Part shown: piece after piece, positions 1 through 7,511 of the stretch
Position numbering within the stretch: position 1 is the stretch's first letter
How the letters are laid out: every line of letters begins with the position of its first letter
Assembly (NCBI GenBank): GCA_002418625.1
Contig: DIEM01000062.1
Span: forward strand, 16,945 to 45,373
Direction of reading: 5' to 3'
DNA: 28,429 nucleotides
Source of the DNA: Firmicutes bacterium UBA5774
Lineage (GTDB): Bacteria > Bacillota > Clostridia > Peptostreptococcales > Anaerovoracaceae
The notes under the pieces: generated by a model
Seen by the model: only the letters and a program-made list of their open reading frames with translations
Database searches by the model: none
What the model was told of the DNA's origin: nothing
Translations under genes and position numbers: made by a program

Positions 1-1
1 G

Positions 2-1450
2 AAGGGATATGGCGCTTTGCGTGAAGTACCCGAATATGCCATATTTTCGGGAGAGGAAACGATCGGGTTCGACGAAGGGACCGAGCGCATCACAGCATAT
101 TTAAAAGAGCATGATGTGACTGTCGGGCTGATCGAAAATACGACGCAGCTTCAGAATATCATGCAGGAAGGCTTGTATGAAATCGTTTCCGGGACCGGCT
201 ATAACGCCGTCAGGGTTTTTACGGTCTGGAACTATATACAGAACCGCTATCAGTATTATGGCTATGAAGGCAGTGAGGAGATCGAGAACACAATTTTCAG
301 GGCCATAGTCGAAAGAAACATCCGCGTCGTTTATTTCAAGCCGATGAAGGAGTATAAGGACAACCATACATATATCACAGATCCTGAAGAGTACCGCGAA
401 TTGCTGGGAAACATCGCGGAAAGGGTGGGCGAGCATGGCTTCAGCACCGGAAAAGCATCTGTCATGCCGTTCTATCAGGTATCCCTGTTGAGTAAACTTG
501 CGATGGCCTATGGATGTGTAGCAGCGGCCGTTTTGCTTTTGGCTGCAATCCTGCCGGCAGGGAAAAAATTGAAAATGGCGCTGCTGGTTATTGGAGCAGC
601 CGGAACGACAGGTATTTTTTTATTCATGCCGGGAATCGCGCCGCTGATGTTCAGCTTTGCTGCGGCAGTCATATTCGCGTGCCTGGCGGTCGTCTATATA
701 ATGAAACAGAGCAAATACTACGCTGATCATTCGCTCAGCGATGAAAGGTTCGCATTGGTTGCCGCTAAAGGCATCATGACCTTGGGCGTTGCGGTTCTTA
801 TTGCTACGCTTGGCGGCCTGATCACTGCGGCACAGATATCCGGCACGGCGCATCTGCTGGAAATAGATATATTCAGGGGAGTCAAGCTGTCGCAGCTTCT
901 GCCGATCGCATTCTATCCGCTTGCCTATCTCGCGTATTTCGGCTTCGGCAATATGAAAAAGGAACAGGGACGGCTGGAATTTGTAGATCTCAAAGACATG
1001 ATGAACAGCAGCATTAAAATATGGATGGTGCTGCTTGGCCTTCTTGGTGGAGCGCTTGGTGTATATTATATTTTGAGAACGGGCCATGATTCGGAAATCA
1101 TGCCCTCGACTTTTGAGATGCTGATGAGGAACACCCTTGAATCCGATCTCATAGCGCGGCCTCGCACGAAGGAATTCCTTTTCGCGTTCCCGTCCATTAT
1201 GCTGCTGGTGTACACGTCGGTACGCAGATTCAAGATATGGCCGATCGTTTTCGGACTTGCGTCAGTTATTGGATTGACGTCGGTCGTGAATACGTTCATG
1301 CATATCAGGACGCCGATGTATCTGGGACTGGCCAGAACCGGTTATTCCCTTCTGTTCGCTGCCGCTATAGGCGTTGCGGGCATGCTGGCCTTTGAAGCAG
1401 CCCGCAGGATCTATAAGAATTATGAAAGGCAGCGGTCAAGCAATGGATAA
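2..1450 (+). CDS. DUF5693 family multi-spanning membrane protein (5' partial)
   Basis: The reading frame is open to the left edge (codons begin at base 2), so the true start lies upstream. The TTG at 17 is not a convincing start. The visible part is a soluble, probably extracytoplasmic domain of about 150 residues, then eight or nine hydrophobic segments, among them those beginning LAMAYGCVAAAVLL, MALLVIGAAG, GIMTLGVAVLIATL and IWMVLLGLLGGAL, and a basic C-terminus. This matches the DUF5693 family, which in many Bacillota lies directly upstream of csaB and tagA, as here. Its biochemical role is unknown. Inference from context: a role in assembling or exporting a secondary cell-wall polymer. 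It overlaps csaB by 8 bases, implying one transcript. The family call rests on the context and the membrane layout; a domain search would settle it. Confidence 0.75.
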   Translation, partial: KGYGALREVPEYAIFSGEETIGFDEGTERITAYLKEHDVTVGLIENTTQLQNIMQEGLYEIVSGTGYNAVRVFTVWNYIQNRYQYYGYEGSEEIENTIFRAIVERNIRVVYFKPMKEYKDNHTYITDPEEYRELLGNIAERVGEHGFSTGKASVMPFYQVSLLSKLAMAYGCVAAAVLLLAAILPAGKKLKMALLVIGAAGTTGIFLFMPGIAPLMFSFAAAVIFACLAVVYIMKQSKYYADHSLSDERFALVAAKGIMTLGVAVLIATLGGLITAAQISGTAHLLEIDIFRGVKLSQLLPIAFYPLAYLAYFGFGNMKKEQGRLEFVDLKDMMNSSIKIWMVLLGLLGGALGVYYILRTGHDSEIMPSTFEMLMRNTLESDLIARPRTKEFLFAFPSIMLLVYTSVRRFKIWPIVFGLASVIGLTSVVNTFMHIRTPMYLGLARTGYSLLFAAAIGVAGMLAFEAARRIYKNYERQRSSNG

Positions 1451-2540
1451 AATCGTTATATCAGGCTATTATGGTTTCAACAATATAGGGGATGAGTCGA
1501 TTCTGAGAGCTGTTGTCGACAATCTTCGGGAGAGGATAGACAATATCCAGATCACGGTACTGTCACAGAACCCTGAATCAACGGCTGAAAAATATGGTGT
1601 GCATTCAGTCGACCGCAAATCGCTGGGCGCGATCATAAGCGCCATCAGGGCGTCGGATCTGGTTCTCAGCGGCGGAGGCAGCCTGCTTCAGGATATATCG
1701 AGTAAAAAAAGCATCATATATTATCTGGCAATCATGTGGATCGCGATGATCTTCGGCAAAAAGGTTTTCATTTACAGCCAAGGGGTCGGACCGATCATTT
1801 CAAAGGCGAACAGATTGCTGACAGCCATGACGCTGCGGAAAGTGGATGGTATCGTGGTAAGGGATGAAGCCTCGAAAGAGCTGCTGGTCGAATTGGGGCT
1901 CTGCCCTGATGATATACATGTCACCGCAGATCCGGTCCTGCGTATCAAGCGCGCCGATTTGTCGATCGGAAAGGAAATACTGGAAAAGGAAGGCTTTCAG
2001 CCTGATTCTGAACGGCTTACAGTCGGCTGGGCCATCAGGGAGAGAAAGATCGAAAGCAATTTTGTTGACGAGGTTTGCTGCGCAATCAAAAACCTGTCTG
2101 AAAAATACGATGCCCAGATCGTGCTGATCCCGTTTCACTATTCGGAGGATATGGCAGTCATCCAACGCATCAAGGAGAGGTTGAACGGAAACGTAACATG
2201 CATCGAGCATAAATATTTGACGGAAGAAATGCTGAGCATCATCGGAAACATGGACGTGCTTATCGGTGTCAGACTGCATTCCATTATCCATGCGGCCATT
2301 ATGGGAGTACCGATGATTGCCATTTCCTATGACCCTAAAATCAATTCCTTCATGCACTCGATCAACCTGAAAGCCATGTGCAGCGTTTACGATTTCAAAT
2401 GCGAGTTCTTCATGGAGGAATTTGAAAAGACACTTCAAAACGCTGAAAAAATTAAGAGCACCGTTGCGGAGCGGATCGAGATCCTCATCGAACGGTTGAA
2501 TCTGAACGAGGAACTGATCAGGCAATTGCTGAAGCGATGA
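1443..2540 (+). CDS. csaB: Polysaccharide pyruvyl transferase CsaB
   Basis: Probable CsaB, which transfers pyruvate from phosphoenolpyruvate to a secondary cell-wall polysaccharide; the ketal-pyruvylated polymer is the anchor for SLH-domain surface proteins. The 365-residue protein has the family's N-terminal SGYYGFNNIGDE block (residues 7-18), a glycine-rich SGGGSLLQD segment (76-84) and a C-terminal GVRLHS motif (275-280) whose Arg-Leu-His is typical of the superfamily active site. No signal peptide is seen, so it should act in the cytoplasm. The ATG at 1443 is chosen over the farther upstream in-frame start at 1374 because it gives a standard CsaB N-terminus and the usual short overlap (8 bases) with the preceding gene. 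It is followed by tagA, the conserved partner. No SLH protein gene lies in this window. Confidence 0.9.
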   Translation: MDKIVISGYYGFNNIGDESILRAVVDNLRERIDNIQITVLSQNPESTAEKYGVHSVDRKSLGAIISAIRASDLVLSGGGSLLQDISSKKSIIYYLAIMWIAMIFGKKVFIYSQGVGPIISKANRLLTAMTLRKVDGIVVRDEASKELLVELGLCPDDIHVTADPVLRIKRADLSIGKEILEKEGFQPDSERLTVGWAIRERKIESNFVDEVCCAIKNLSEKYDAQIVLIPFHYSEDMAVIQRIKERLNGNVTCIEHKYLTEEMLSIIGNMDVLIGVRLHSIIHAAIMGVPMIAISYDPKINSFMHSINLKAMCSVYDFKCEFFMEEFEKTLQNAEKIKSTVAERIEILIERLNLNEELIRQLLKR

Positions 2541-2583
2541 CGGCCGAAGCGATATCCGCCATGAATTTGCAAGGGAGTAAAAA

Positions 2584-3321
2584 ATGCCGGAAAAGATAAA
2601 TATTTTAGGTGTTCCAGTCGATAGGGTGAATTATGAAGAAGCGTTATGCATATTCGATAATTTGATGGACAGCCCGGGATGCAGCCTGATTGTGACACCG
2701 AATTCCGAAATCGTCGTCAACGCCTCAAAGGACAAAGAGCTGATGAAGATCATCAGTGCGGCTGAACTGGTCATACCCGATGGCATCGGCCTTGTCTATG
2801 CATCGAGGATTTTAGGCAAGCCACTGAAGGAGCGCGTCACGGGAATCGATTTTCTCGGTCATATTCTCGAGCACCTGGAAAAAAGCGGAAAATCCGTATT
2901 TTTTTTCGGAAGCAAACCGGGCGTCGCGGAAGCGGCGATCGGAAATATTGTAAAAAAGCACCCCGCTCTAAGGATCGCAGGCCATCAACATGGCTATTTC
3001 AATGCGGATGAGGAAGAGCGGATCGTTGAAGCGATCAACGGTTCAGGAGCGGATTTTCTATGCATCGCGCTCGGATCGCCCAAGCAGGAAAAATTCGTCT
3101 ACAAATATAAAGACTGTTTGATGGCAAGAGCAGCCATCGGCGTTGGCGGAAGCCTGGATGTCTGGGCAGGCACCGTGCGCCGTGCGCCGGAATTTTACAG
3201 GAAGAACGGGTTGGAATGGCTGTTCAGGTTCATGCAGCAGCCGAGCAGGTATAAGAGGATGGCGGCGCTGCCGCTGTTCATGATAAAGGTCGTCATGACC
3301 GGAGGAGGTTCAAAAAAATGA
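2584..3321 (+). CDS. tagA: WecG/TagA/CpsF family glycosyltransferase (GT26)
   Basis: A glycosyltransferase of the family that adds N-acetylmannosamine (TagA) or ManNAcA (WecG) to a polyprenyl-diphosphate-GlcNAc acceptor, an early step in wall teichoic acid or related polymer synthesis at the inner membrane face. The 245 residues match the usual length. Visible motifs are TPNSEIVVNA (38-47, with Thr38 and Asn40), PDGIGLVYASRILG with the likely catalytic Asp66, LGSPKQEKFV, GVGGSLDVWAGTVRRAP and the C-terminal GLEWLFR segment. A good AAGGGAG ribosome site precedes the ATG. It sits between csaB and a transketolase gene, with its stop codon overlapping the next start (ATGA). The exact sugar donor cannot be read from sequence. 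Confidence 0.92.
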   Translation: MPEKINILGVPVDRVNYEEALCIFDNLMDSPGCSLIVTPNSEIVVNASKDKELMKIISAAELVIPDGIGLVYASRILGKPLKERVTGIDFLGHILEHLEKSGKSVFFFGSKPGVAEAAIGNIVKKHPALRIAGHQHGYFNADEEERIVEAINGSGADFLCIALGSPKQEKFVYKYKDCLMARAAIGVGGSLDVWAGTVRRAPEFYRKNGLEWLFRFMQQPSRYKRMAALPLFMIKVVMTGGGSKK

Positions 3322-4142
3322 CAATAGACTACGGAAATCTAGCGCGGATCGCCAATGATATCAGGATTGACATCATAAGGTCCATCTGCGCCGCGGGATC
3401 CGGCCATCCAGGCGGATCGCTGTCGGCAGCCGACATTTTAACGGTATTGTATTTTCAAAAAATGAAAATCGATCCGGCGCAGCCGAATAAAAAGGGCAGG
3501 GATAAATTTGTTCTTTCCAAAGGACATGCCGCGCCATTATTGTATTCAGTGCTGGCGGAAAAAGGATACTTTCCGAAAGAAGAGCTGAAAAATCTCAGAA
3601 AGATCGGATCCATGCTGCAAGGACATCCTGATATGAGGAAAGTTCCGGGTGTTGAGATGTCGACCGGATCGCTGGGGCAGGGCTTTTCGACAGCCGTGGG
3701 CATGGCGCTGGCCAACAAGATCGATGGCAGTGAAGCCAGGGTATATACGCTGATCGGTGATGGCGAGATGCAGGAGGGACTGGTATGGGAGGCGACCATG
3801 TGCGCCGCTCATTATTGTTTGGACGGATTGACGGCGATCCTTGACTGGAATGGCCTGCAGATCGACGGCCAAAATTGCGATGTCATGACAATAACACCGG
3901 TCGATGAAAAATTCAGGAGCTTTGGCTGGCATGTGATCAGTATAGACGGTCATGATCTCAAGCAGATCTCGGAAGCATTGGACGCCGCTGAAAAAGTCAA
4001 AGGAAAGCCGACCATGATCGTAGCAAAAACAATAAAAGGTAAGGGCGTTTCCTTTATGGAAGGCGACGCCGGCTGGCACGGCAAGGCGCCGAACGAGGCG
4101 CAGGCAAGACAAGCGATAGAAGAGCTGGGAGGTGCATGGTAA
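3318..4142 (+). CDS. Transketolase, N-terminal (TPP-binding) subunit
   Basis: N-terminal half of a split transketolase, the pentose-phosphate enzyme that moves two-carbon units between sugar phosphates using thiamine diphosphate. The 274-residue protein contains SGHPGGSLSAAD (His30), LSKGHAAPLLY (His70) and the classic TPP/Mg motif, GDG at 147-149 followed by Asn178. The other half is encoded by the next gene, and the two should form a heteromer. The start is the ATG of an ATGA overlap with tagA, preceded by GGAGGAGG. Two-gene transketolases are common in Clostridia and archaea. Its location at the end of a cell-wall polymer operon is less usual and suggests a link to sugar-precursor supply, which is inference only. 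Confidence 0.93.
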   Translation: MTIDYGNLARIANDIRIDIIRSICAAGSGHPGGSLSAADILTVLYFQKMKIDPAQPNKKGRDKFVLSKGHAAPLLYSVLAEKGYFPKEELKNLRKIGSMLQGHPDMRKVPGVEMSTGSLGQGFSTAVGMALANKIDGSEARVYTLIGDGEMQEGLVWEATMCAAHYCLDGLTAILDWNGLQIDGQNCDVMTITPVDEKFRSFGWHVISIDGHDLKQISEALDAAEKVKGKPTMIVAKTIKGKGVSFMEGDAGWHGKAPNEAQARQAIEELGGAW

Positions 4143-5068
4143 TGGCTGATAAAATTGCAACGAGGCAGGCATACGGGGAGATCCTTGTGGAACTGGGCAA
4201 CCAAAATGAAAATATCGTCGTTCTTGATGCTGACCTGTCCAAATCAACGATGACGACACACTTTGAAAAGGCATGCGGCGGCAGATTCTTCAATGTGGGG
4301 ATCGCCGAGCAGAATCTTTACGGTGTGGCGGCCGGCATGGCGGCTTCCGGAAAGACTGTATTCGCCAGTACCTTTGCCATGTTCGCCGCCGGACGCGCCT
4401 ATGAGATCATCAGGAATTCGATCGGCTATGCCCGGTTGAATGTCAAGATCTGTGCGACCCATGCAGGCGTCACCGTAGGCGAGGATGGCGGCTCGCATCA
4501 GGCAATTGAAGACATGGCGCTCATGCGGGCGATACCGGGAATGATCGTCCTGAATCCCGCCGATGCGGTGTCGGCCAGGAAATTGATCACAGCTGCGTCG
4601 GAATTGGACGGACCGGTTTATGTAAGACTTGGGAGAGCCGCCGTGCCGGTGGTTTATAATGAGGATTCAGACATTCGGATTGGAAAAGGGATATGCATCC
4701 GAGAGGGATCGGACTGCACGGTGATCGCGACGGGCATCATGATCAACGAAGCCCTGATCGCTGCGGAAAAGCTCAGCGCCGAAGGAATCAGCGTTCGTGT
4801 GATCGATATGCATACGATCAAGCCGATCGATCGAGACATCATTATAAAGGCTGCCCGTGAGACGAAAGGCATTGTCACCTGCGAAGAGCATACTGTGATC
4901 GGAGGGCTGGGTTCGGCGGTTGCCGAAGTGACATCACAGGAACAGCCGGTCAGGATCAGAATGGTCGGGATCCAAGATAAATTCGGTGAATCCGGAAAGC
5001 CGGACGAGTTGTTGAAAAAATTCAATTTGACCAGCGATGATATTATCGAGGCGGTCCGGAGCTTCTAA
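4142..5068 (+). CDS. Transketolase, C-terminal subunit
   Basis: The pyrimidine-binding and C-terminal part of a split transketolase, about 308 residues. GIAEQNLYGVAAGMA holds the catalytic glutamate (Glu56 from this start) that activates the TPP pyrimidine ring; GVTVGEDGGSHQAIEDMA and the C-terminal domain with EEHTVIGGLGSAVAE are also family features. Two ATGs compete, at 4136 and 4142. The ATG at 4142 is preferred because GGGAGG at 4127-4132 is 9 bases from it but only 3 from the other, and it gives a TAATG stop-start coupling with the first subunit. It is the last gene of the operon and is followed by a hairpin with a T-run. Paralogous DXP synthase and pyruvate dehydrogenase beta are less likely given the partner gene. 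Confidence 0.92.
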   Translation: MADKIATRQAYGEILVELGNQNENIVVLDADLSKSTMTTHFEKACGGRFFNVGIAEQNLYGVAAGMAASGKTVFASTFAMFAAGRAYEIIRNSIGYARLNVKICATHAGVTVGEDGGSHQAIEDMALMRAIPGMIVLNPADAVSARKLITAASELDGPVYVRLGRAAVPVVYNEDSDIRIGKGICIREGSDCTVIATGIMINEALIAAEKLSAEGISVRVIDMHTIKPIDRDIIIKAARETKGIVTCEEHTVIGGLGSAVAEVTSQEQPVRIRMVGIQDKFGESGKPDELLKKFNLTSDDIIEAVRSF

Positions 5069-5104
5069 ACGAAAAAGCAGAACGGCAGTGATGTCGATCA
5101 ATAT

Positions 5105-5133
5105 AAAAAAGGCGGATACGACCCGCTTTTTTT
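5105..5133 (+). terminator. Rho-independent terminator after the cell-wall/transketolase operon
   Basis: GCGG and CCGC form a stem around a short loop, flanked by a run of six A on the left and seven T on the right that extend the pairing. It lies 37 bases past the transketolase stop and just before the next promoter. Confidence 0.75.
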
Positions 5134-5140
5134 ACGACCA

Positions 5141-5163
5141 TTATTTACATATAATGTAAATAA
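5141..5163. promoter_or_regulatory. Candidate operator: 10-base-arm perfect palindrome
   Basis: TTATTTACAT at 5141-5150, a 3-base ATA centre, and ATGTAAATAA at 5154-5163 form a perfect inverted repeat of 23 bases. It overlaps the -35 box and most of the spacer of the promoter above, the classical position for repressor binding. It has no T-run and an extremely AT-rich stem, so a terminator is unlikely. The cognate regulator is not identified. Confidence 0.55.
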
Positions 5164-5171
5164 TGTATAAT
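5144..5171 (+). promoter_or_regulatory. Sigma-A-type promoter for the MinD-like gene
   Basis: TTTACA at 5144-5149 and a perfect TATAAT at 5166-5171 are separated by 16 bases. The predicted transcription start falls at about 5178, where an ATG begins. The -35 box and spacer are covered by a 10-base-arm palindrome, so the promoter is probably controlled by a dimeric regulator. Confidence 0.7.
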
Positions 5172-5177
5172 AATAAC

Positions 5178-5231
5178 ATGAATGATGATTCGGATCATCA
5201 AATAACGATTGAAAGGACACTGCTTTATTAA
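5178..5231 (+). CDS. Possible 17-codon leader ORF upstream of the MinD-like gene
   Basis: ATG at 5178 opens a 17-codon frame (MNDDSDHQITIERTLLY) ending in TAA. It is in the same frame as the large downstream ORF, with only six codons between the TAA and the TTG at 5250. The ATG coincides with the predicted transcription start, so it would be translated leaderless if at all. Two perfect inverted repeats lie in or just after it: TGATGAT/ATCATCA at 5183-5200 and CTGCTTTA/TAAAGCAG at 5220-5236. It could be a regulatory leader peptide, the decayed original N-terminus of the downstream protein, or chance. Confidence 0.25.
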   Translation: MNDDSDHQITIERTLLY

Positions 5232-5249
5232 AGCAGAAGAACCAGGATT

Positions 5250-6098
5250 TTGGAGGCACGGGAAAAGGTTTACCCAAGAGGCGTGATCGAGCGCGGCGTT
5301 GAACGTGAAGAAATAAAGGAGACGCATCCATCGCTGGAAAAATGCCGGATCGGTATAATTGGACTGAGCGCGGGGGCGGGTGTGAGTTTTTTGACGTTGG
5401 CGCTGGCGAAAGCGATCAGTGAGCATGGACTCGTTCCAGCTGTCGCTGAACTTGGAAAGAGCGGGATTTATGACGCGCTCGGAATGGATGTCAGATTTTC
5501 AGGCCGCCAATTCTTCTCCTACCATCAGGCTTTGGATCAGAATATGAAAATAAGGGCGAGGGATAATTTTGACGAAGGCATCAACTGGGCTCTGCGCTGT
5601 CCTGGAGAAGATCATATAAGATTGGGCGCTTCAAAAATGCTGAGGCTGATAGACAATATCAGGGGAGAAGTTGTTTTATGCGATTTTTCAGGAGTTGACC
5701 TGCCGTCGCAGACGGACACTTTGACGGCTGAGATGCTTCGGGATATGGACGGCCTGATCGCCGTGGCGGATCCTTTGCCCTCCAGGCTTCTCGGCAGCTA
5801 TCCGCAGTTTCTGGAACTGTCAACGATCTCAAAGGAAATCGTCTATGTGATCAACAAAGACAACAGGGGGGTAAAAAGAAAAGAGGTGAACCGAATGCTG
5901 AAATTGGAAAAGCCCATCTATTTGCCATTCATCGAGCCGGAGGAAATCTATCGCGCGGAGTACAGCTGCGGCATAGCTTACGGAAACGCTGCGGTCAAAA
6001 GGCAGATGAAGGATCCCGTGCGTGAAATCCTGAGACGTGTAATGCCTCCTGAACTTTTGGCATTTCAGGATCGCGGGCGCACTAAACGCCGCAGCTGA
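5250..6098 (+). CDS. MinD/ParA-like P-loop protein with degenerate Walker A
   Basis: I do not recognise a named family. The protein (up to 282 residues) has the layout of a SIMIBI-class ATPase: a first strand and glycine-rich loop at residues 33-46 (IGIIGLSAGAGVSF), an ALAKAISEHGL helix, then VVLCDFSGVDLPSQTDTL resembling the Walker B and switch region, ADPLPSRLLGS, and VYVINKDNRGVKR resembling the nucleotide-base strand. The usual deviant Walker A KGGxGKT is replaced by SAGAGVSF, lacking both lysines, so ATP hydrolysis is doubtful. No membrane segment is evident. The start is uncertain: TTG 5250 overlaps the best ribosome site (GGAGG at 5252-5256), while GTG 5283 lies 26 bases beyond it; there is no in-frame ATG nearby. 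It ends 17 bases inside the 3' end of the opposing cyclo-ligase gene. Confidence 0.6.
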   Translation: MEAREKVYPRGVIERGVEREEIKETHPSLEKCRIGIIGLSAGAGVSFLTLALAKAISEHGLVPAVAELGKSGIYDALGMDVRFSGRQFFSYHQALDQNMKIRARDNFDEGINWALRCPGEDHIRLGASKMLRLIDNIRGEVVLCDFSGVDLPSQTDTLTAEMLRDMDGLIAVADPLPSRLLGSYPQFLELSTISKEIVYVINKDNRGVKRKEVNRMLKLEKPIYLPFIEPEEIYRAEYSCGIAYGNAAVKRQMKDPVREILRRVMPPELLAFQDRGRTKRRS

Positions 6099-6663
6099 AA
6101 CAAGCGCCCGGCGTTAAAATATGATCCATTTTTATATCGCCCGGATCGGACGGCAGATCGCCGCAAAGCTGAAAGTCATAGGCCAGGCCTATTTTAGGCG
6201 CTTTCTGATCCAGTAGAGGGAGAAATCGGTCATAGCAGCCTTTGCCATAGCCTATACGATTGCCGCGCAGGTCAAAGGCCAGCCCCGGAACGATGACAAG
6301 CTCTATAGCTGAAATAGGAGCTGGAACGCACCTTCGATGATCCGGCTCCCTTATGCCCATCGGGCTCGTCAGCAGATATTCATAGGATTCGACGATATAG
6401 GGCTCGATTTGAAAATCACTGTTCACATAAGGAAGCACGATCGTCTTGCCTGCTGAACACAGGTTATCGAATATTGCTTCTGTCGGGACTTCATTTTTGA
6501 ACGCCATATAGATCATGACTACGCTTGCGTTTTTATAGGGCTCAAGATCAAGCAGCCGGGCAGCGGCCGAGCGGCCCAGTGCATCCTGGGCTGAAGGGTC
6601 CAGTGCTTTCCTTGCGGCCATCATGGCCGTCCTGATATCGGATTTGGCAGGTGTGATACCCAT
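6082..6663 (-). CDS. 5-formyltetrahydrofolate cyclo-ligase (MTHFS)
   Basis: The enzyme converts 5-formyl-THF to 5,10-methenyl-THF with ATP, salvaging a folate that otherwise inhibits one-carbon enzymes. The 193-residue length fits. Key features are the N-terminal helix with Arg/Lys residues (KSDIRTAMMAARKALD, 7-22), FKNEVPT (55-61), KTIVLPYV (73-80) and the signature VPGLAFDLRGNRIGYGKGCYDRFL (about 125-148), whose GYGKGCYDR loop binds the ATP phosphates. ATG at 6663 (complement) is preceded on its strand by GAAAGGA at suitable spacing. It is transcribed alone, divergently from ftsE, and its stop overlaps the end of the convergent MinD-like gene by 17 bases. Confidence 0.93.
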   Translation of the reverse strand: MGITPAKSDIRTAMMAARKALDPSAQDALGRSAAARLLDLEPYKNASVVMIYMAFKNEVPTEAIFDNLCSAGKTIVLPYVNSDFQIEPYIVESYEYLLTSPMGIREPDHRRCVPAPISAIELVIVPGLAFDLRGNRIGYGKGCYDRFLPLLDQKAPKIGLAYDFQLCGDLPSDPGDIKMDHILTPGACFSCGV

Positions 6664-6747
6664 GGATGCCGTCCTTTCAATACAAGAGGCTATTGCAAAA
6701 GATTATCGGATGTAATATATTTGTAATACTTTGCGGAATAATAAATG

Positions 6748-6776
6748 TTCAATAAGGCATGCAATTATATTATAAT
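6748..6776 (+). promoter_or_regulatory. Probable ftsE promoter
   Basis: A perfect TATAAT at 6771-6776 lies about 50 bases before the ftsE start; the best -35, TTCAAT at 6748-6753 with 17-base spacing, is weak. The 164-base gap between the cyclo-ligase and ftsE starts must also hold the cyclo-ligase promoter, for which no clear boxes are seen. Confidence 0.45.
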
Positions 6777-6827
6777 ATTCATTGGGAATATTCAAGCTAT
6801 CTCAATCGACATAACGAGGGAAACTTC

Positions 6828-7511
6828 ATGATCATATTTGAAAACGTTTCGAAGTACTACGGCAGCAATATCGGCGTGGAGAATGTCAACATCCGTATCG
6901 ATAAAGGCGATTTTGTTTTTCTTGTGGGCTCGAGCGGCGCCGGAAAATCAACTTTTATTAAATTGATGCTGAAGGAGATCAATGCCGATTCAGGACGGAT
7001 ATTCATTGACGGGGTCGAAGTCACAGGGCTTCCGAACAGGCATATTCCCCAGCTCAGACGCAATATCGGCATCGTTTTCCAGGATTTCAGGCTGCTTCCA
7101 AAGAAGACCGTCTATGAAAATGTCGCGTTTGCTATGGAAATCGTCAAGTTCAGCCAGAGGACCATCAGAAGACAGGTGCCCCAGGTCTTGAGCCTTGTAG
7201 GGATCAGTTCCAAGGCGAATAAATATCCAAACGAGCTTTCTGCAGGCGAACAGCAAAGAGTTGCCATCGCCCGCGCGATCGTCAATAACCCCACCGTTCT
7301 GATCACAGATGAACCGACCGGAAACCTTGATCCCGATACTGCCTGGGAGATCATGAAACTACTGACCCAGATCAATGTACGCGGTACAACGGTCGTCATG
7401 GTGACCCATGCCAAGGATATCGTGGACAGAATGGGCAAAAGGGTCATTGCCATCGAGGATGGCCATATCATCAGGGATGAGGCAGAAGGAGTGTACGGAT
7501 ATAATGATTAG
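6828..7511 (+). CDS. ftsE: Cell division ATP-binding protein FtsE
   Basis: ATPase of the FtsEX complex, which couples ATP hydrolysis at the division site or lateral wall to activation of a periplasmic or wall peptidoglycan hydrolase. The 227-residue protein has Walker A GSSGAGKS (34-41), Q-loop Gln85 in VFQDFRLLP, signature LSAGEQQRVAIARA (137-150), Walker B VLITDEPTGNLD with Asp161-Glu162, and the H-loop His194. The ATG at 6828 is chosen over the in-frame ATG at 6759 because GAGGG sits 7 bases ahead and it gives the standard FtsE start (MIIFENVSKYY). ftsX follows with an 8-base overlap and a hydrolase gene comes next, the full FtsEX-effector set. Confidence 0.95.
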   Translation: MIIFENVSKYYGSNIGVENVNIRIDKGDFVFLVGSSGAGKSTFIKLMLKEINADSGRIFIDGVEVTGLPNRHIPQLRRNIGIVFQDFRLLPKKTVYENVAFAMEIVKFSQRTIRRQVPQVLSLVGISSKANKYPNELSAGEQQRVAIARAIVNNPTVLITDEPTGNLDPDTAWEIMKLLTQINVRGTTVVMVTHAKDIVDRMGKRVIAIEDGHIIRDEAEGVYGYND

